Source: Cereibacter_A sp052244495 | GTDB lineage: Bacteria; Pseudomonadota; Alphaproteobacteria; Rhodobacterales; Rhodobacteraceae | NCBI GenBank assembly: GCA_052244495.1 | Contig: JBQPXH010000001.1 | Reading direction: 5' to 3' (one strand) | Length of the DNA stretch: 64,000 nt | Shown here: piece after piece, positions 8,981 to 18,085 of the stretch | How positions within the stretch are numbered: position 1 is the stretch's first letter | Layout: each line of letters starts with the position of its first letter | Notes under the pieces: generated by a model | The model's input: the letters and a program-made list of their open reading frames with translations, nothing else | Told to the model about the DNA's origin: nothing | The model's database searches: none | Program-made: the position numbers and the translations under genes

Positions 8981-10870
8981 ATGGGGAGTTTCGCCTGCGC
9001 CGCCGATCTCAAGGCGATCGAGGCTGAAGGGGCATGGCCGGTCGCTGGCGCGCCGCGAACGATGCACCGGTTTCTGGGCCAGGCGGCGGCGCGGCATGGC
9101 GACCGTCCGGCGATCAGCTTCCAGCTGCTGTCGACGCCCGGAAGCCGCGCGGAGACCCTGACCTGGGCCCAGCTGCACCGCCGCGTGACGCAGGCCGCCA
9201 ACCTGTTCCGGAGCCTCGGCGTGGGCGAACGCGACGTCGTGGCCTTCGTCCTGCCGAACTGCAGCGAGACGGTCGTCACGCTGCTGGCCGGAGCCGTGGC
9301 GGGCATCGTCAACCCGATCAATCCGCTGCTCGACTCCGACCAGATCGCGGCCATCCTGCGCGAGACGAAGGCGCGCGTGGTGGTGACCCTTCGCGCCTTC
9401 CCCAAGACCGATGTGGCCCAGAAGGTGGCCGAAGCCGTGCGGCACGCGCCCGAGGTTCGCACCGTGCTCGAGGTCGACCTGCTGCGCTATCTCGGGCCAC
9501 CGAAAAGCCTGATCGTGCCGCTGATCCGCCCGAGGGTGAAGCCCGCGCATCAGGCGCGCGTGCTCGCCTTCAACGCCGAGCTGGACCGGCAACCCGCGAC
9601 GCTGGGCTTCCCGGATCCCGAGGTTGACCGGGTCGGCGCCTATTTCCACACCGGCGGCACCACGGGCATGCCGAAGGTGGCCCAGCACAAGGTCTCGGGC
9701 ATGATCTACAACGGCTGGTGCGGGCAGCGGCTGCTCTTCCGCGACACCGATACGGTGATGTGCCCGCTGCCGCTGTTCCATGTCTTCGCGGCCTATCCGA
9801 TCCTCATGTCGATGATCGCGAGCGGGGCGCAGGTGGTCTTTCCAACGCCCGCGGGCTATCGCGGCGAGGGCGTCTTCGACAATCTCTGGAAGCTGATCGA
9901 GCGCTGGCGCTGCACCTATCTCGTGACCGTGCCCACGGCGCTGGCCGCGCTGATGCAGCGCCCGGTGGATGCCGACGTAAGCTCTCTGCGCGGCGCCTTC
10001 TCGGGCTCGGCGCCGCTGCCGGTCGAACTCTTCAACCGGTTCGAGAAGGCGACCGGCGTGCAGATCGTCGAGGGCTACGGGCTGACGGAATGCACCTGCC
10101 TTGTCTCGGTCAATCCGCCCGATGGCGCGAAGAAGATCGGCTCGGTCGGCTTGCCCTTCCCGCATACCCACATCCGTATCCTGCATTCCAACGGCAACGG
10201 CCATGTGCTGAAGGAATGCGGCACCGACGAGGTGGGCGAGATCTGCGTGGCCAATCCCGGCGTCTTCGAGGGCTCGACCTACACCGAGGAAGACAAGAAC
10301 CACGGGCTCTTCGCCGAGGACCGGTTCCTCAGGACCGGCGATCTGGGGCGGCTCGACGAGGACGGCTATCTCTTCATCACGGGGCGGGCGAAGGACCTGA
10401 TCATCCGCGGCGGCCACAACATAGACCCGGCCGAGATCGAATCGGCGCTGATGACGCACCCGGCGGTCAGCTTCGTCGGTGCGATCGGCCAGCCGGATGC
10501 CTTCGCGGGCGAACTGCCCTGCGCCTATGTGGAACTCGTCAAGGATGCCGAGGTGGAGCCTGCGGCGCTTCTCGAGCACGCCCGCGCCCATATCCACGAG
10601 CGGGCGGCGGTGCCGAAGCACATCGAGATCCTGCCGGAACTGCCGAAGACGGCGGTCGGCAAGGTCTTCAAGCCCGACCTGCGCCGGCTTGCCATCGCCC
10701 GGGTCTACGACGCGGCGCTGGCCTCGGCGGACCTGCCCGTGCGGGTGGCGGAGGTGGTCGAGGACCGCAAGCGGGGCCTCGTGGCGCGGCTCGAGCGGAC
10801 GGGCGAGGTGGACGAGGAGCGGCTTGCCCATGTGCTCGGGGAATACACCCGGCCGTGGGAATGGGCCTGA
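8981..10870 (+). CDS. acyl-CoA synthetase (AMP-forming)
   Basis: A 629-residue adenylate-forming enzyme. The AMP-binding P-loop motif HTGGTTGMPK lies at about residue 223, followed by GYGLTE, a TGDLGRLDEDGYLFITGR stretch and the C-terminal lysine motif PKTAVGKVFK. Family members activate a carboxylic acid as an acyl-adenylate and transfer it to CoA. Acid chain length is not readable, but the length and motifs fit the medium/long-chain FadD-like group. The start at 8981 is backed by GGGAGGAGG just upstream. It may be co-transcribed with the ABC exporter 115 bp upstream, although an inverted repeat lies between them. Confidence 0.88.
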   Translation: MGSFACAADLKAIEAEGAWPVAGAPRTMHRFLGQAAARHGDRPAISFQLLSTPGSRAETLTWAQLHRRVTQAANLFRSLGVGERDVVAFVLPNCSETVVTLLAGAVAGIVNPINPLLDSDQIAAILRETKARVVVTLRAFPKTDVAQKVAEAVRHAPEVRTVLEVDLLRYLGPPKSLIVPLIRPRVKPAHQARVLAFNAELDRQPATLGFPDPEVDRVGAYFHTGGTTGMPKVAQHKVSGMIYNGWCGQRLLFRDTDTVMCPLPLFHVFAAYPILMSMIASGAQVVFPTPAGYRGEGVFDNLWKLIERWRCTYLVTVPTALAALMQRPVDADVSSLRGAFSGSAPLPVELFNRFEKATGVQIVEGYGLTECTCLVSVNPPDGAKKIGSVGLPFPHTHIRILHSNGNGHVLKECGTDEVGEICVANPGVFEGSTYTEEDKNHGLFAEDRFLRTGDLGRLDEDGYLFITGRAKDLIIRGGHNIDPAEIESALMTHPAVSFVGAIGQPDAFAGELPCAYVELVKDAEVEPAALLEHARAHIHERAAVPKHIEILPELPKTAVGKVFKPDLRRLAIARVYDAALASADLPVRVAEVVEDRKRGLVARLERTGEVDEERLAHVLGEYTRPWEWA

Positions 10871-10908
10871 CGCCCGACGCCCGGACGTCCCGCCGGGTCC
10901 GGCGGCGA

Positions 10909-10960
10909 GCGGGGGCTGTCTGCCCCCGCACCCCCGAGGATATTTGGGCAGAGTGAAAGA
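10909..10960 (+). repeat. hairpin-plus-tail intergenic repeat, copy 1
   Basis: An 8-bp stem (GCGGGGGC/GCCCCCGC, 5-nt loop) is followed by ACCCCCGAGGATATTTG and a GAG-TGAAAGA tail. The same layout recurs at 21987, 27891 and, inverted, 28029. This copy is 39 bp after the acyl-CoA synthetase stop, where it could act as a transcription terminator. Confidence 0.75.
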
Positions 10961-11092
10961 CAGGCGCAGGTCGGACAGGCGACGGGCCGCGCGCGGCTGC
11001 CTCCGTCTCCTTCGCATCGTGACGCGCTCGACCGGACCCCCGGGCGACCCGGTGTCGGGCCGTTGTTGCCGAAGCGGCAGGCCTCCGGCCGG

Positions 11093-11530
11093 TCAGGTCT
11101 CCAGCCAGATCGTGACGGGGCCGTCGTTCACGAGGCTCACCTGCATGTCGGCGCCGAAGCGGCCGGTGGCGGTGGGGATGCCCTCGGCCTCCATTCGCGC
11201 GGCGAAGTGGCGGTAGAGGCGCTCGCCTTCGGCCGGAGGGGCTGCCGTCGAGAAGCCGGGGCGGTTGCCGCGGCTCGTGTCGGCGGCCAGCGTGAACTGG
11301 CTGACCACGAGCGCCGCGCCGCCCACATCCCGCAGCGAGCGGTTCATCTTCCCGGCCTCGTCCTTGAAGATGCGGAGCTTCACGATCCGCGCGGCGAGCG
11401 CCTCGGCCTCGGCGTCGCCGTCGCCCTGCATGGCGCAGACGAGGATCAGGAGGCCCGGGCCGATCTCGCCGAGCGTCTCGCCCTCGACCGTGACCGAGGC
11501 CTGCGAGACGCGCTGCACGAGGGCCCGCAT
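11093..11530 (-). CDS. dtd: D-aminoacyl-tRNA deacylase
   Basis: A 145-residue cytoplasmic enzyme that hydrolyses D-amino acids mischarged on tRNA. Family signatures are clear: the N-terminus MRALVQRVSQASVTV, the catalytic SQFTL motif within SQFTLAADTSRGNRPGF, and C-terminal NDGPVT. Length matches the family. Its ATG overlaps the stop of the upstream PfkB gene by one base (TGATG), so translation is probably coupled. Confidence 0.95.
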   Translation of the reverse strand: MRALVQRVSQASVTVEGETLGEIGPGLLILVCAMQGDGDAEAEALAARIVKLRIFKDEAGKMNRSLRDVGGAALVVSQFTLAADTSRGNRPGFSTAAPPAEGERLYRHFAARMEAEGIPTATGRFGADMQVSLVNDGPVTIWLET

Positions 11531-12450
11531 CAGAGCTCGTCCACCCAGGGCGGGTTGGCGCCGGGGCGCGAGACCGTCACCGCCGCGGCGCGGGTGCCAA
11601 GCGAGAGGGCCGCGTCCAGAACGTCGTCGGCCAGATCGGCGATGCCCGGACCGGCCAGGACCCCCGCCTCGCAGAGCGCCGCAAGGGCGCCTGCGTTGAA
11701 GGTGTCGCCTGCGCCGACGGTGTCGGCGACCCGGACCGGCGTCGCCGCGCAGAAGCGGTTCTGCGTGGCGGTCACGGCCCGCGCGCCGGCCGCGCCCTCG
11801 GTGATGAGGACGAGCTTCGGGCCGCGGTCGAGGAGGCGGCGCGCGAGGCTCACGACCTCTCCGGGCCCCTCGAGCCAGTGCAGGTCCTCGTCCGAGAGCT
11901 TGACGATGTCGGCAAGCGCGATCATCCGGCCGATGCGGGCGCGGTAGGCGTCGGGATCGGTGATGAAGCCGGGGCGGATGTTCGGATCGAGCATGGTCAC
12001 GCGGCGCGGCGCCTCGCACGCCATCAGCGCCTCGTAGGTGGCTGCGGCGGGTTCGTTGACCAGCGAGATGCCGCCGAAGAAGAGCGTGCTCACGCTGTCC
12101 GGCAGATCGGGCAGATCCTCGGGGGCGAGAAGTCGCCCGGCGGTGTTCTCGTCATAGAAGGCATAGGTTGCCTGCCCCTCCACCAGTCGCACGAAGGCAA
12201 GCGTGGTGGGCCGGTCCGAGCGCGCGCAGAACTCGGTGCTGACCTGGCTTGCAGCCAGCGTTTCGGCAAGCTGGATGCCGAAGAGATCGGTCGAGAGGCC
12301 CGAGAAGAAGCCCGCGGGTGCGCCGAGCCGCCCGAGGGCGATGGCCGTGTTGAAGACCGCCCCGCCCGCATAGGGCGCGAAGGCCGCCTCTCCCGCCGCG
12401 GTCTCGCGGGGGAGCATGTCGATCAGGGCTTCTCCGCAGCAGAGGATCAT
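11530..12450 (-). CDS. PfkB-family carbohydrate kinase (fructokinase-like)
   Basis: A 306-residue ribokinase-fold sugar kinase. It starts MILCCGEALIDM, has the sugar-binding GGAVFNTAIALGRLG region and ends with the PfkB signature DTVGAGDTFNAG carrying the catalytic Asp. The N-terminus and length favour fructokinase, but ribokinase-like or 2-keto-3-deoxygluconate kinase activity cannot be excluded. The start at 12450 has GGGAGA upstream within the end of purC; a longer frame adds unrelated residues. The gene lies between purC and dtd on the same strand. Confidence 0.88.
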   Translation of the reverse strand: MILCCGEALIDMLPRETAAGEAAFAPYAGGAVFNTAIALGRLGAPAGFFSGLSTDLFGIQLAETLAASQVSTEFCARSDRPTTLAFVRLVEGQATYAFYDENTAGRLLAPEDLPDLPDSVSTLFFGGISLVNEPAAATYEALMACEAPRRVTMLDPNIRPGFITDPDAYRARIGRMIALADIVKLSDEDLHWLEGPGEVVSLARRLLDRGPKLVLITEGAAGARAVTATQNRFCAATPVRVADTVGAGDTFNAGALAALCEAGVLAGPGIADLADDVLDAALSLGTRAAAVTVSRPGANPPWVDEL

Positions 12451-12463
12451 CGGCGTCTCCCGG

Positions 12464-13423
12464 TCAGCGGGTGAAGAAGGGGGCGAGGTTCGTTCGGATC
12501 CTCTCGAGCGGCGTCGTGCCCGAGAGGTCGGGCTCGAAGCGCTGCCCGGTGATGGTCTCGAAGGCTTCAACATAGACTTCGGAGGTGCGACGGATCATCT
12601 CCTCCGGGATCTCGGGGATGGAGTCCCCATAGGGATCGCAGCGCGCGGCGACCCAGGCGCGGATCACGTCCTTGTCGAAGGAGGGCGGCCGGCTGCCTGC
12701 GCGGAAGGCCTCCTCGTAGCCCGAGGCGATCCAGTAGCGGCTCGAGTCCGGCGTATGGATCTCGTCGGCAATGAGGATGCGGCCTTCTTCGTCGAGGCCG
12801 AATTCATACTTGGTATCGACAAGGATCAGGCCGCGCTCGGCCGCCATGGCCTGTCCGCGCGCGAAGAGCGCGAGCGCGCGGGCCGAGACCTCATCCCATT
12901 GCGCGCGGGTGAGCAGGCCCTGGGCCACGATCTCGGCCTCGGTCAGCGGCTCGTCATGGCCGCCGTCGAAGGCCTTGGAGGTGGGCGTGATGATCGGCTG
13001 CGGCAGCGCCTCGTTGTCGCGCAGGCCCTCGGGCAGGCGGTGGCCATACATCTCGCGCGCGCCCTGCCTGTAGAGCGTGAGCACCGAGGTGCCGGTGGTG
13101 CCCGCGAGGTAGCCGCGCACCACCACCTCGACCGGAAGGATCGTCACGCGCTTCGCGAGGACCACGTTCGGATCCGGATAGGAGAGGACGTGGTTGGGGC
13201 AGAGGTCGGCCGTGGCGTCGAACCAGAAACGCGCGGTCTGGGTCAGGACCTGGCCCTTGAACGGGATCGCGGCGAGGATGCGGTCGAAGGCCGAGATCCG
13301 GTCGGACGAGATCAGGAGGCGCCGCCCGTCGGGCAGGTCGTAGCAGTCTCGGACCTTGCCGTAATAGGGGTTCGGAAGCTCGGGGATATGCGCCTCGGAG
13401 AGGACGCGGGAGAGGTCGGTCAT
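12464..13423 (-). CDS. purC: phosphoribosylaminoimidazole-succinocarboxamide synthase
   Basis: A 319-residue SAICAR synthetase, the purine step joining CAIR and aspartate with ATP. Visible motifs include GKVRDCY, LISSDRISAFDRIL, EVVVRGYLAGT, LILVDTKYEFG and DEIHTPDSSRYW. The length matches the longer PurC form that is common in proteobacteria. The ATG at 13423 has GGAGG upstream; the longer frame is arginine- and alanine-rich and unlikely. It is probably first of purC-pfkB-dtd (13-bp gap, then TGATG overlap). Confidence 0.95.
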   Translation of the reverse strand: MTDLSRVLSEAHIPELPNPYYGKVRDCYDLPDGRRLLISSDRISAFDRILAAIPFKGQVLTQTARFWFDATADLCPNHVLSYPDPNVVLAKRVTILPVEVVVRGYLAGTTGTSVLTLYRQGAREMYGHRLPEGLRDNEALPQPIITPTSKAFDGGHDEPLTEAEIVAQGLLTRAQWDEVSARALALFARGQAMAAERGLILVDTKYEFGLDEEGRILIADEIHTPDSSRYWIASGYEEAFRAGSRPPSFDKDVIRAWVAARCDPYGDSIPEIPEEMIRRTSEVYVEAFETITGQRFEPDLSGTTPLERIRTNLAPFFTR

Positions 13424-13616
13424 GGGGCCTCCGGTGCTGTTCCCGGCTCTATCGGCCCGGCGGCCTGTCCTGTCAACCGCGGAAGGAGCGGCCCGCCGTC
13501 CTGAGTTCGCAAGCAGGGGCGCAAGGGCGCGCGACGATCCCCGACGCAGGGCCGCGCGCCCCGCGGAAGGGGCGGTGGAGGCGCGCCACCGGCGTGCAGC
13601 GGTGCCGCCTGCCGCG

Positions 13617-14054
13617 TCATCCTCCGAGGGCGGCAAAGCCCGCGGCAAGGACCATGTAACGAGCGGCCTTGCCGATCCCCACGAGGAAGAGGAACGGCCA
13701 GAAGCCCACTTTCAGCGCCCCGGCGGCCACGGTCAGGGGATCGCCCACGACCGGGACCCAGGCGAAGAGGAGCGACCAGAGCCCCCAGCGGCGGTAGCCG
13801 CGCTGCGCACGCTCGAGCGCCTCATCGGAGACCGGGAACCAGCGCCGGTCGCGGAAGCGGATCAGGAACCGGCCGAGCGCCCAGTTGACGAGCGAGCCCG
13901 CCAGATTGCCGATGGTCGCGACCATCACCAGCGGGCCTGCGGCCTTGCCTGACGCGAGAAGGGCCAGCAGCATCGCCTCGGACGAGCCCGGAAGCAGCGT
14001 GGCCGAGGCAAAGGCGCTGAGGCCAAGCAGCGCTGCGGCGGAGAGGTCGCCCAA
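13617..14054 (-). CDS. YqaA/DedA-like small membrane protein
   Basis: A membrane protein of about 145 residues with several hydrophobic segments, similar to E. coli YqaA: FASATLLPGSSEA near the N-terminus, GNLAGSLVNWALGRF, and PVVGDPLTVAAGALK with a following GKAARY. The family belongs to the SNARE-associated/DedA superfamily, linked to lipid transport and envelope integrity. Comparison with YqaA suggests a TTG start at 14054. An ATG at 14087 would overlap the zinc-ribbon gene by 29 bp. It is last in the leftward XpaC/TelA/SPFH group, so an envelope role is plausible. Confidence 0.8.
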   Translation of the reverse strand: MGDLSAAALLGLSAFASATLLPGSSEAMLLALLASGKAAGPLVMVATIGNLAGSLVNWALGRFLIRFRDRRWFPVSDEALERAQRGYRRWGLWSLLFAWVPVVGDPLTVAAGALKVGFWPFLFLVGIGKAARYMVLAAGFAALGG

Positions 14055-14058
14055 GGAC

Positions 14059-15156
14059 TCAGCGCATCTGCGCGATGGCGGCGGCAATTCCCGCCGCGAT
14101 CAGCGCGAGCAGGACCGCGAAGGCGATCTTCCAGACGGACCAGGGCCGCTCGCCCTGCACGCGCCCCGTCTGGCCGTTCACCACGAAGCGGTAGCTCTTG
14201 CCGTTGTAGCGATAGGCCGCCATCCAGACCGGCAGCAGGACGTGCCTGAAGGTCTCGCGGTCGTAGGCGGTCTCTACCTGGCCGATCCGCTGCTCGTCTC
14301 CGCCGATGTCGCGCGCCACGTCGCCCCGGATCACGCCGGCCATGATTTCCTGCGCGCGGCTCCAGCCCTCGGGCAGGTCCACCGTGTAGCCTTCGGCGGT
14401 GAACCCTGCGAGCCAGTCGGCCCGGTAGGGCGTCAGGGCCGAGAGATCCCAGGGCTCGAGCGCTTCGGTATAACGGCGTGGCAGGCTCTGCGAGGCGAGC
14501 ACCAGCACGTCGTCGAACTCGCGCGCGACGCGGCCCGAGACCGAGGTCCAGCGGATCTGGCGCACCTGCTCGGTGCGCCTCTGGGGGCGGCCGTTCACCT
14601 CGACGGTAACGGTGCGTGTCGTGTAGTAGGCGTCGCCGCGCTGGCCGGTGTAGCGGCTGCGCGTGGCCGCATCGAAGGTCCAGTGGGGGACATAGAGGCC
14701 CGCGAGCGTGCGCCCCTTGCGTGCATACTGCCTGAGGCCGTTCGGCGCGAACCAGAGCCGGCCCAGCCAGTCGACCATCGCCTGCCGCGCCTCGCGCTCG
14801 GTCAGGCGGAAGGGGATCACCGCCTGCGGCTTGATGAGCCGCGTCTCGCCGGTGCCCGCCACGACGGGCGTCGCGCAGAAGGGGCACTCGGTCGCGTGGG
14901 TCGCGCCCTGGAATTCGACGAGCGCACCGCAGGAGGGGCAGGGGGTGGTGCGCACCTGCGCGGTCGCCGAGGCGGGCAGGCGGTCGGCGAGGGCGGTGCG
15001 AAGGTCGAGTTCCCCCATTCCGCGGCGGTCGGCGGGTGCTGCCTCGGGGATCTTCTGCACGTGACCGCAGTGGTCGCAGACCAGCTGCGTCTGTCCCGGC
15101 GCGAAGCGGAGATCGGCCCCGCAGCTTTCGCAGGGCCAGTGCCGGACGTCCCGCAC
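14059..15156 (-). CDS. zinc-ribbon membrane protein (YdjG-like architecture)
   Basis: A 365-residue protein with two zinc ribbons: CESCGADL with CDHCGH (residues 9-30) and CPSCGALVEF with CPFCATPV (about 73-98). A beta-rich middle contains PHWTFDA and YTGQRGDAYY, and a single C-terminal membrane segment follows (about 343-363). Homologues are sometimes mislabelled as a primosomal helicase; no helicase motif is present. It directly follows the SPFH gene with a 1-bp gap, as zinc-ribbon proteins accompany SPFH proteins in the Bacillus ydjGHI membrane-stress operon. Molecular function unknown. Confidence 0.83.
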   Translation of the reverse strand: MRDVRHWPCESCGADLRFAPGQTQLVCDHCGHVQKIPEAAPADRRGMGELDLRTALADRLPASATAQVRTTPCPSCGALVEFQGATHATECPFCATPVVAGTGETRLIKPQAVIPFRLTEREARQAMVDWLGRLWFAPNGLRQYARKGRTLAGLYVPHWTFDAATRSRYTGQRGDAYYTTRTVTVEVNGRPQRRTEQVRQIRWTSVSGRVAREFDDVLVLASQSLPRRYTEALEPWDLSALTPYRADWLAGFTAEGYTVDLPEGWSRAQEIMAGVIRGDVARDIGGDEQRIGQVETAYDRETFRHVLLPVWMAAYRYNGKSYRFVVNGQTGRVQGERPWSVWKIAFAVLLALIAAGIAAAIAQMR

Positions 15157-15157
15157 G

Positions 15158-16276
15158 TCAGGCTCCGGGGGGCAGCGGCGGCGGCGTCTGTGCGAGCAGG
15201 GCGGCGAGCGCCGCCACCTCTCCTGCGGGCTTCCAGCCGTCCTGACCCGGGGTCCAGACCAGTGTCGTGCGGGTCAGCTGCCCTGACGCTGCACGGTGGG
15301 CCAGATCGGACTGCGTGAAAGGCCCCTCGGACTGACCGCCGGCCGCCACATGCCAGACCGCCTCGACGGGCGGAGGCGGCGGAGGGGGAGGGGCTGCGGA
15401 TGCGGGTTGCGGCGCCTCGGGGGCCGCGCCCCACGGACCCATGCGCTGGGCCATCCCGAGGCCCATCGCGGCGCCCATGCCGCTTGCCACGGCGGAATCC
15501 GCGGCGGAATTCGGCGCGGCCATGGCCTCGGCGGCGCTGTATTGCGTGAACTTGCCGAGGTCGCCCACGATTCCCATCGAGGTGCGCTTGTCGAGCGCCT
15601 TCTCGACCTCCTGCGGCAGCGAGATGTTCTCGATGTAGAGCTCGGGGATGGAGAGGCCGTAGGCCGTCACGGTGGGGGCTATGGCCTGCGCCACGAGCTT
15701 GCCGAGGTCTGCCGTGTTCGCCGCCATGTCGAGCACCGGGATCCCGGACGCGGCCAGCGCGCGCGCCATCTCCTGCACGATCACGTTGCGGATCTGGAAG
15801 CTGATCTCGTCGGCGGTGAATTCGCCGTCGGTGCCCACGATCTCGGTCATGAACCGGCCCGGATCGGTCACACGCATCGAATAGGTGCCGAAGGCGCGCA
15901 GGCGGACGGGTCCGAACTCGGGATCGCGGCAGATGATCGGGTTCTTCGTGCCCCACTTCTGGTCGTTGAAGCGGGTGGTCGAGACGAAATAGACCTCGGA
16001 CTTGAAGGGCGAGCGGAAGCCGTGGTCCCAGTGCTGGAGCGTGGTCAGGATCGGCAGGTTGTTGGTCTCGAGCATGTAAAGACCGGGGCCGAAGACATCG
16101 GCAAGCTGGCCCTCGTGGATGAAGACCGCGGCCTGACCCTCACGCACCGTGAGTTTCGCGCCATACTTGATCGCATGGCCCTGCCGCTCGAAGCGCCAGA
16201 CCATCGTGTCGCGTGTATCATCCACCCAGTGGATGACGTCGATGAACTCTCCGCCAAGGAAATCGAAGATCGCCAT
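15158..16276 (-). CDS. SPFH-domain protein with C-terminal GYF_2-like domain (YdjI-like)
   Basis: A 372-residue protein starting MAIFDFLGGEFIDVIHW, typical of the YdjI/'virion core protein' branch of the SPFH (stomatin/prohibitin) superfamily. The SPFH domain spans about residues 30-240. A proline run (PPPPPPPP) links to a C-terminal domain with VWHVAAGGQSEGPF and LVWTPGQDGWKPAGE, the GYF_2 pattern. Members scaffold membrane microdomains or sense envelope stress. The start at 16276 is set by the conserved N-terminus. Positioned 1 bp before the zinc-ribbon gene, suggesting a functional pair. Confidence 0.88.
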   Translation of the reverse strand: MAIFDFLGGEFIDVIHWVDDTRDTMVWRFERQGHAIKYGAKLTVREGQAAVFIHEGQLADVFGPGLYMLETNNLPILTTLQHWDHGFRSPFKSEVYFVSTTRFNDQKWGTKNPIICRDPEFGPVRLRAFGTYSMRVTDPGRFMTEIVGTDGEFTADEISFQIRNVIVQEMARALAASGIPVLDMAANTADLGKLVAQAIAPTVTAYGLSIPELYIENISLPQEVEKALDKRTSMGIVGDLGKFTQYSAAEAMAAPNSAADSAVASGMGAAMGLGMAQRMGPWGAAPEAPQPASAAPPPPPPPPVEAVWHVAAGGQSEGPFTQSDLAHRAASGQLTRTTLVWTPGQDGWKPAGEVAALAALLAQTPPPLPPGA

Positions 16277-16286
16277 CAGGCCGCCG

Positions 16287-16475
16287 TCACTTCTTGGGCG
16301 CAGCCGTGGCCCAGCCGTCGCGGCCCGGCACGACGATGGCCGAGACTGCCTTCGGCGGCTTCGGCGCGATCTCGCTGCCTTCCTTGTCGGAGCCACGCGT
16401 GAACCAGCCCTTGTCCGCACGCCTGCGGCTGGGCTGGTAGCCGTCGATCAGCAAGGTCCGCCTGTCATCCGGCAT
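16287..16475 (-). CDS. small hypothetical protein, 62 aa
   Basis: A 62-residue basic protein beginning MPDDRRTLLIDGYQPSRRRADKGWF and ending in a lysine-rich tail, with no membrane segment or recognised domain. It overlaps the end of the DUF6338-like gene by 11 bp and ends 10 bp before the SPFH gene, so it is likely translated as part of this operon. Not recognised beyond that; support comes from position and a clean reading frame. Confidence 0.6.
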   Translation of the reverse strand: MPDDRRTLLIDGYQPSRRRADKGWFTRGSDKEGSEIAPKPPKAVSAIVVPGRDGWATAAPKK

Positions 16476-17103
16476 CGTCGGTCCTTTCCCGCTCGCCCTC
16501 CAGATCGAGGAACTCGATGGAGCGCATCCCTTCCAGCGACAGCAGCATGGCCCTTCGGGGCCGAACCTCCGTCCACTGGCCGTCGTCTTCCACATGATAT
16601 AGGCGTTCGAGATAGATGTCGCCACGGTTTCCGTCGCTCGCGGCCAGCGACTCCTCGCCGAAGAGGCCGTGGACCACTGTCCCGTCGCTGAAGGTCACGA
16701 TCACCCAGCTTGGCCCCCGATGCTTGCCGAAGGCGAAATCATACGCCCGCCGCGCCGGGTTCTGCACCGGCATGGAAAGCCGCCGCAGGAGGGATCGGTT
16801 CCACCCGAGCGACAGGTTCCAGCCGAAGAGCGCGCCGAGGGCGGCCGGCAGCACCAGCACCTCGATGAAGAACACTCCCTGTGCGGGCAGCGAGGGCGCC
16901 GTGGACACGAGCGACCAGAGCGCCGCGAGCATGAGAAACGCCAGCTGGTTGATGAGCGAGAGCGCCACCGCCTCGACCAGCTGCTCGGTCAGCTTCGGCC
17001 GCTCGCCCACGACGAATCGCGAGCGAACCGAGATCACGATGAGGCCTGCCAGCAGATAACGCGCGAAGAACTCGAAGTTGTCCGGCGTAATCAGGCTGTT
17101 CAT
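16465..17103 (-). CDS. DUF6338-like membrane protein
   Basis: A 212-residue protein with three hydrophobic stretches in the first 100 residues (around 14-26, 46-66 and 76-94), then a soluble C-terminal half containing WVIVTFSDGTVVHGLFG, SDGNRGDIYLERLYHV and a final EFLDLEGE. This layout matches DUF6338 proteins, which have no assigned function. It lies 4 bp after the DUF2927 gene and overlaps the 62-aa gene, within the leftward TelA/SPFH operon. Confidence 0.72.
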   Translation of the reverse strand: MNSLITPDNFEFFARYLLAGLIVISVRSRFVVGERPKLTEQLVEAVALSLINQLAFLMLAALWSLVSTAPSLPAQGVFFIEVLVLPAALGALFGWNLSLGWNRSLLRRLSMPVQNPARRAYDFAFGKHRGPSWVIVTFSDGTVVHGLFGEESLAASDGNRGDIYLERLYHVEDDGQWTEVRPRRAMLLSLEGMRSIEFLDLEGERERTDDAG

Positions 17104-17107
17104 CGCC

Positions 17108-18073
17108 TCAGCTTTCGCCGCCGAGCAGCTCGTAGGCGATGGTCTGGACGATGGGACGCGCTTCCTCGATCGTCATGCCGGGGCGCAGGCGCCGGTCGTA
17201 GAGGATCTTCAGCATCAGCTCGTCCTGCGTGGTCAGCAGGGCGAACTCCTCGTCGTCGTTGAAGATCGAGGGACGCGCCGTCGGGCTGTCGTTGGCAAGT
17301 CCCAGCCCCTGCGCGATCTCCTCGTGCAGGCAGGAGAGCCGCAGAAGGTCAGGATGTTCGGAACGGATGACGGCGAAGGCGCGATTGTAGACGCTCGTCG
17401 TGTCGTCAGACAGCGCATAGACGAGGCAGTAGGTCGTCGTCGACATCTGGGTGATGCCCGCGATCTCGGAGGCCGAGAGGCTCGGCAGCGCCTCGGCAAT
17501 CTGCGGCCCCAGGGCGCGCCGCTCGTCCTCGGCCACGACGTGAAGCCAGAAGTTCACGCCGCTTTCCGAGAGGCCGATCGGGTGGCCGGTGATCTTCGAC
17601 AGCCGCGCGAGATACGAGGAGATGCGGGCGCGATCGGTCGCGCGCCGCTCGTCCGGGACGGAGGGCCCGAAGCGGAGACCGACCCGCACCGGGGCCTCCC
17701 AACGCCGCAGCCGGCTCTCGACCTCGCGCTGGGCGAAGCCGCCGCCCTGACGCTCGTATTCGTCGTAGAGCGCGATGCGCACGAAGTTCTCGGCCAGCAT
17801 GCGGTCGTTGAACGGCGTGTCCCTGCCACCGCCGTCGGTGCGCAGCAGTCCCTGCGCCAGAAGGTCCGCCTGCACCTTGGCGAAGTAGGCGCGCATGGCG
17901 GCCGATTCGGGGCTTTCGCGCACGGGGCCGCGCAGGTCGGCGGGACGCGCGCGCGGAGAAAGTCCGTGCGGCGCCTGCGGGCTCGCCGGAGGCTCGCAGG
18001 CGGCGAGGAAGGCGCAGGCGGCCAGCGGCAGGCCGCCGCGGAGGAAGGTCGGGAGGCGCGCGCCCCGGTGCAT
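17108..18073 (-). CDS. DUF2927 lipoprotein
   Basis: A 321-residue protein with a lipoprotein signal: a basic N-terminus, a hydrophobic core and the lipobox LAAC with the cysteine near residue 26. The mature part carries the DUF2927 pattern including FVRIALYDEYE, GLRFGPSVP, SGVNFWLHVV and LSCLHEEIAQGLGLANDSP. The HEEIAQ stretch resembles a metallopeptidase HExxH-like helix but lacks the second histidine, so no activity is claimed. It is 12 bp downstream of telA and probably envelope-located. Confidence 0.82.
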   Translation of the reverse strand: MHRGARLPTFLRGGLPLAACAFLAACEPPASPQAPHGLSPRARPADLRGPVRESPESAAMRAYFAKVQADLLAQGLLRTDGGGRDTPFNDRMLAENFVRIALYDEYERQGGGFAQREVESRLRRWEAPVRVGLRFGPSVPDERRATDRARISSYLARLSKITGHPIGLSESGVNFWLHVVAEDERRALGPQIAEALPSLSASEIAGITQMSTTTYCLVYALSDDTTSVYNRAFAVIRSEHPDLLRLSCLHEEIAQGLGLANDSPTARPSIFNDDEEFALLTTQDELMLKILYDRRLRPGMTIEEARPIVQTIAYELLGGES

Positions 18074-18085
18074 GATCGGTAATCC

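Noticed and set aside
6790..9462. 890-codon leftward open frame across the ABC exporter
   Set aside because: Low-complexity antisense frame covering a clear exporter gene on the other strand.
13420..13620. 66-codon frame between purC and the YqaA-like gene
   Set aside because: Pro/Arg-rich, overlaps the purC start, lacks a ribosome binding site and any domain.
14059..15156. Primosomal helicase annotation for the zinc-ribbon protein
   Set aside because: No helicase motifs; only two zinc ribbons, a beta-rich middle and a C-terminal membrane segment.
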